Shown: piece by piece, positions 7,480-9,301 of the stretch | Layout of the letters: each line of letters begins with the position of its first letter | Position numbering within the stretch: position 1 is the stretch's first letter | Assembly (NCBI GenBank): GCA_902475825.1 | Contig: CABSBA010000050.1 | Coordinates: forward strand, 1 to 9,301 | Direction of reading: 5' to 3' | Length of the DNA stretch: 9,301 bases | Source of the DNA: an uncultured Collinsella sp. | Lineage (GTDB): Bacteria; Actinomycetota; Coriobacteriia; Coriobacteriales; Coriobacteriaceae | The notes under the pieces: generated by a model | The model's input: the letters and a program-made list of their open reading frames with translations, nothing else | Database searches by the model: none | What the model was told of the DNA's origin: nothing | Program-made: the position numbers and the translations under genes

Positions 7480-7815
7480 GGTGTCGACCTCCTTTGCTGG
7501 CCATACGGCCGTCGTTGTGGTGATGGGGGAGTACGCGATATTGCCGCCTTCGATGACGATTGCCCGTCCATTGACCAGCGCGTTTGCCACTTTGCGATGC
7601 GCTCGACTGCAAATTGCCGCCACCGTGGCGCGCGCGATGCCCATCTGCTGTGCGACTGCCTCTTGGTTAAGGCCTTCCAGGTCGCACAGGCGCAGCACCT
7701 CGAGTTCGTCGATCGTCATGTCGATGGCGTCTCCGCTGGCTAGGCCGTCAGGGGTAAAGCCGCGGTATTCGGGGATGATCCCGACGCGGCGCAGTTTCTC
7801 GCGTCTTCCTGCCAT
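7051..7815 (-). CDS. DUF134 helix-turn-helix / NifX-like domain fusion with His-Cys metal-binding tail
   Basis: This 254-residue protein joins three parts. Residues 1-95 match the DUF134 (UPF0251) family, a DNA-binding domain with a sigma-factor-like helix-turn-helix: MTIDELEVLRLCDLEGLNQEAVAQQMG, the recognition-helix region IARATVAAICSRAHRKVANAL, and a closing IEGGN. After a loose linker (about 95-112), residues 113-215 match the NifX/NifB-type iron-molybdenum cofactor domain (HFGRSEQFKIYDV, GTGHGALAGLLANGGVDTLICGGIGGGA), with a CxxC at 200-203. Residues 220-254 are a tail with 12 His, six Cys and three CxCH motifs. The ATG at 7815 is preferred: AAGGAG (7826-7821) lies five bases upstream, and an in-frame GTG two codons earlier overlaps that site. 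Inferred role: a transcription regulator sensing a metal or metal cluster. No nif genes are nearby, so nitrogen fixation is not implied. Which metal it binds, and what it regulates, cannot be read from the sequence. Confidence 0.85.
   Translation of the reverse strand: MAGRREKLRRVGIIPEYRGFTPDGLASGDAIDMTIDELEVLRLCDLEGLNQEAVAQQMGIARATVAAICSRAHRKVANALVNGRAIVIEGGNIAYSPITTTTAVWPAKEVDTMRVATTYDNGNIFMHFGRSEQFKIYDVQDGKVLSEQVVGTGGTGHGALAGLLANGGVDTLICGGIGGGAINALAQAGITVYAGAQGSCDACVEALIAGTLAQNGEATCGCHGHDHAHAHEHSESCSCHGHHEHEGHEGCGCH
7488..7495 (-). promoter_or_regulatory. Strong internal Shine-Dalgarno at the DUF134/NifX junction
   Basis: On the minus strand AAAGGAGG lies inside the fusion reading frame and ends eight bases before the in-frame ATG at 7479. 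It is at least as good as the site for the full-length start. A short inverted repeat (GGCC-N4-GGCC, 7499-7510) sits three bases upstream and could modulate access, but its four-base stem is weak. Confidence 0.6.
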
Positions 7816-7829
7816 GCGCACTCCTTATC

Positions 7830-7841
7830 TGACATATGTCA
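7830..7841. promoter_or_regulatory. Operator-like perfect palindrome, proximal site
   Basis: TGACATATGTCA is a perfect 12-bp palindrome between the candidate -10 and the Shine-Dalgarno of the DUF134-NifX gene, covering the predicted transcription start. This is a typical repressor position. A related copy lies 53 bp away, centre to centre. The bound protein is not identifiable from sequence; the DUF134 domain itself is the obvious candidate. Confidence 0.7.
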
Positions 7842-7846
7842 ACAAT

Positions 7847-7874
7847 AGAATAGCGAACGCGCAGATTTGCGCAA
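7847..7874 (-). promoter_or_regulatory. Candidate promoter of the DUF134-NifX gene
   Basis: On the minus strand a -35-like TTGCGC (7874-7869) and a -10-like TATTCT (7852-7847) are separated by 16 bases, giving a start near 7840 and a leader of about 25 bases. The -35 overlaps a small inverted repeat (GCGCA/TGCGC, 7859-7872). The element lies between the two palindromes. The hexamers are imperfect, so the assignment rests mainly on spacing and placement. Confidence 0.45.
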
Positions 7875-7876
7875 TG

Positions 7877-7900
7877 AATTTCTGGCATATGTCAGAAATT
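7877..7900. promoter_or_regulatory. Operator-like 24-bp palindrome, distal site
   Basis: Arms AATTTCTG (7877-7884) and CAGAAATT (7893-7900) flank a GCATATGT centre; the whole pairs with a single G-T mismatch. The core TGGCATATGTCA differs from the proximal palindrome by one base. It lies three bases upstream of the candidate -35 of the DUF134-NifX gene and about 65 bases upstream of the predicted thyA start, so it could influence either direction. Confidence 0.7.
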
Positions 7901-7941
7901 GAGGGCTTATGTTTGGGCTGTGGGGCTGCGTGCGCCTGGGC

Positions 7942-7947
7942 TACAAT
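7942..7947 (+). promoter_or_regulatory. Candidate -10 element for thyA
   Basis: TACAAT lies 34 bases before the thyA ATG and would give a leader of about 28 bases. No convincing -35 is seen: TGTGGG stands at 17-base spacing and TTGGGC at 23, so the promoter would be weak or need an activator. Confidence 0.4.
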
Positions 7948-7981
7948 GAATCTCGCTTGTAGGCGACTGACAGGAGGGTCA

Positions 7982-8830
7982 ATGAGCAAAGCTGATCAAC
8001 AGTTTGTAACCATGTGCCGCGATATCTTGGACCATGGCACCACGACCGAGGGCCAAAAGGTCCGCCCGGTGTGGGAGGACGGCACCCCTGCCTATACCAT
8101 TAAAAACTTTGGTGTCACGGCGCGCTACGACCTGCGCGAGGAGTTCCCGGCGCTCACGTTGCGCCGTACGGCGCTCAAGTCTGCCATGGACGAGATCCTG
8201 TGGATCTATCAAAAGAAGTCCAATAACGTGCATGACCTCAACAGCCATATCTGGGATGAGTGGGCCGACGAGACCGGCTCCATCGGCAAAGCCTACGGGT
8301 ACCAGATTGGCCAGAAGAGCCATTATGCCGAGGGCGACTTTGACCAGATGGACCGTGTGCTGTACGACCTCAAACACACGCCGTACAGCCGTCGCATTAT
8401 GACGAACACCTATGTGTTTAGCGACCTGTCCGAGATGCACCTGTATCCGTGCGCCTACGGCGTGACGTATAACGTGACGCAGCGCCCGCAGGACGACAAA
8501 CCGACGCTCAACATGATTCTCAACCAGCGCAGCCAGGATATTTTGGCCGCGAACAACTGGAATGTGTGCCAGTACGCCATTTTGCTGATGATGGTTGCGC
8601 AGTCGGTCGATATGATTCCCGGCGAGCTGCTGCACGTGATCGCCGATGCCCACATTTACGACCGTCATGTCGATATCGTCCGCGAGCTTATCGAGCGTCC
8701 GCAGTTTGCCGCGCCCAAGGTAACGCTCAACCCCGATGTGCATGACTTCTACGCGTTTACGACCGATGATCTGATCGTCGAGGGCTATGAGCACGGCCCG
8801 CAGGTCAAGAACATTCCCATTGCGGTGTAG
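7982..8830 (+). CDS. thyA: Thymidylate synthase ThyA
   Basis: ThyA methylates dUMP to dTMP using 5,10-methylene-tetrahydrofolate and releases dihydrofolate; it acts as a cytoplasmic homodimer. The catalytic Cys157 sits in LYPCAYG. The phosphate-binding segment NQRSQD (181-186), Asn194 in NNWNVCQYA, and His224/Tyr226 in DAHIYDRH are the expected dUMP-contacting residues. The C-terminus ends in a small hydrophobic residue (IPIAV), as the family needs for closure. At 282 residues and with its ending (NPDVHDFYAFTTDDL) it resembles the Bacillus subtilis ThyA type more than the shorter E. coli type. The ATG at 7982 follows AGGAGG (7972-7977) by four bases. The frame is open far upstream, antisense to the DUF134 gene, but that extension has no family similarity. 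A dihydrofolate reductase gene follows at once. Confidence 0.96.
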   Translation: MSKADQQFVTMCRDILDHGTTTEGQKVRPVWEDGTPAYTIKNFGVTARYDLREEFPALTLRRTALKSAMDEILWIYQKKSNNVHDLNSHIWDEWADETGSIGKAYGYQIGQKSHYAEGDFDQMDRVLYDLKHTPYSRRIMTNTYVFSDLSEMHLYPCAYGVTYNVTQRPQDDKPTLNMILNQRSQDILAANNWNVCQYAILLMMVAQSVDMIPGELLHVIADAHIYDRHVDIVRELIERPQFAAPKVTLNPDVHDFYAFTTDDLIVEGYEHGPQVKNIPIAV

Positions 8831-8839
8831 GTGGCGCTC

Positions 8840-9301
8840 ATGACGTGTAAGCTTTCTGCTATCGTCGCCGTGTGCGATGACTGGGGTATTGGGTGCGAGG
8901 GCGACATGGTGGTGTCCAACCGTGCCGACATGCGTCATTTTGTGGCGCGCACCAAAGGTTGCCCGGTCATTATGGGACGCAAGACGCTGTTGAGTTTTCC
9001 CGGCGGACGACCGCTCAAGAATCGCCGCAACATTGTGCTCACGCGCGACGAGGGCTTTGCTGCCGAGGGCGTTGACGTGGTGCATAGCGTTGACGGGGCC
9101 TTGGCCGCCGTGGCCGATGAGCCCGTTGCGTGGGTGATTGGCGGCGGCGAGGTGTATCGGCAGTTTTTGCCGTATTGCGCCGAGGCCGAGGTTACGCATA
9201 ACCATTGCGTGCATGACGTGGATACGTACTTTCCCGATTTGGATGCCGATCCCGCGTGGGAGATTGCGAGGCGTGGCGGTGTTGCCACGATTGCCGCGGG
9301 C
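8840..9301 (+). CDS. folA: Dihydrofolate reductase, 3' end beyond window
   Basis: DHFR reduces the dihydrofolate made by ThyA back to tetrahydrofolate with NADPH. All 154 codons to the window edge are open, with no stop; the family is usually 160-175 residues, so little is missing. Recognisable parts are AIVAVCDDWGIG (7-18), the catalytic acid Asp30 in RADMRHF, the NADPH-binding PVIMGRKT (42-49), GRPLKNRRNIVLTRD, the IGGGEVYRQFLP motif (about 100-111) and the DTYFPD segment. The substrate loop reads D-M-V-V-S-N-R-A-D, so the usual Pro-Trp before the catalytic Asp (E. coli Trp22) is Val-Val. The ATG at 8840 is preferred, with AGGTGG (8829-8834) five bases upstream; an in-frame GTG at 8831 abuts the thyA stop and lacks such a site. 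Nine bases separate it from thyA, so the two are very probably cotranscribed. Confidence 0.93.
   Translation, partial: MTCKLSAIVAVCDDWGIGCEGDMVVSNRADMRHFVARTKGCPVIMGRKTLLSFPGGRPLKNRRNIVLTRDEGFAAEGVDVVHSVDGALAAVADEPVAWVIGGGEVYRQFLPYCAEAEVTHNHCVHDVDTYFPDLDADPAWEIARRGGVATIAAG

Noticed and set aside
7051..7815. Nitrogen-fixation gene
   Set aside because: The NifX-like domain alone does not imply nitrogen fixation; no nifH, nifD, nifK, nifE, nifN or nifB is in the window.
7819..7821. GTG start two codons upstream for the DUF134-NifX gene
   Set aside because: The codon overlaps the AAGGAG that serves the ATG at 7815, so it lacks its own ribosome binding site.
7837..7842. TTGACA on the minus strand as a -35 for the DUF134-NifX gene
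   Set aside because: A correctly spaced -10 would fall in the ribosome binding site and start codon; the match is explained by the palindrome.
7859..7872. Inverted repeat GCGCA/TGCGC as a third operator or terminator
   Set aside because: Only 5-bp arms, unrelated to the two CATATG palindromes, no T-tract, and overlapping the -35; too weak to call on its own.
7412..7981. 190-codon upstream extension of thyA
   Set aside because: It runs antisense through the DUF134 gene and both palindromes, has no thymidylate synthase similarity, and the ATG at 7982 has its own AGGAGG.
7979..9214. 411-codon open frame on the minus strand opposite thyA and folA
   Set aside because: Both plus-strand genes are recognised by catalytic motifs; the antisense peptide matches nothing known to me.
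1..9301. tRNA, rRNA, SRP RNA, CRISPR array or insertion sequence
   Set aside because: No cloverleaf, spaced direct-repeat array, transposase or terminal inverted repeats were seen; the SRP RNA gene is not next to ffh here.

Overview
The window is high-GC DNA with strong G/C preference at third codon positions, frequent GTG and TTG starts and clear Shine-Dalgarno sequences. The gene order acpP-rnc-smc-ftsY-ffh and the character of the proteins suggest a Gram-positive actinobacterium, most likely of the Coriobacteriia (Collinsella-like). The lineage is inference from composition and protein style; no 16S or other decisive marker is present.

Bases 57-6930 (+) hold a tightly packed housekeeping cluster: a short acyl carrier protein, ribonuclease III (rnc), the SMC chromosome-condensation ATPase (smc), the SRP receptor FtsY and the SRP GTPase Ffh. 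Junctions are 3, 10, -1 and 10 bases, so one polycistronic message with translational coupling is likely. It joins lipid synthesis, RNA processing, chromosome organisation and co-translational membrane targeting, with both SRP GTPases side by side. A 14-bp hairpin at 6955-6988 probably ends the transcript.

Bases 7051-7815 (-) hold the most unusual gene. It encodes an N-terminal DUF134 (UPF0251) helix-turn-helix domain, a C-terminal NifX/NifB-type (dinitrogenase iron-molybdenum cofactor) domain, and a 35-residue His/Cys tail with three CxCH motifs. A strong Shine-Dalgarno and an in-frame ATG sit exactly at the domain junction, so the NifX-like part may also be made separately. Its promoter region carries two related palindromes centred 53 bp apart that flank a candidate promoter. 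Together these look like a self-contained, probably autoregulated metal- or cofactor-responsive unit. No nitrogen-fixation genes are present.

Bases 7982-9301 (+) hold thyA and the start of a dihydrofolate reductase gene, which runs off the end of the window. These form a two-gene dTMP/folate-recycling unit, divergent from the DUF134-NifX gene and sharing its 166-base intergenic region.
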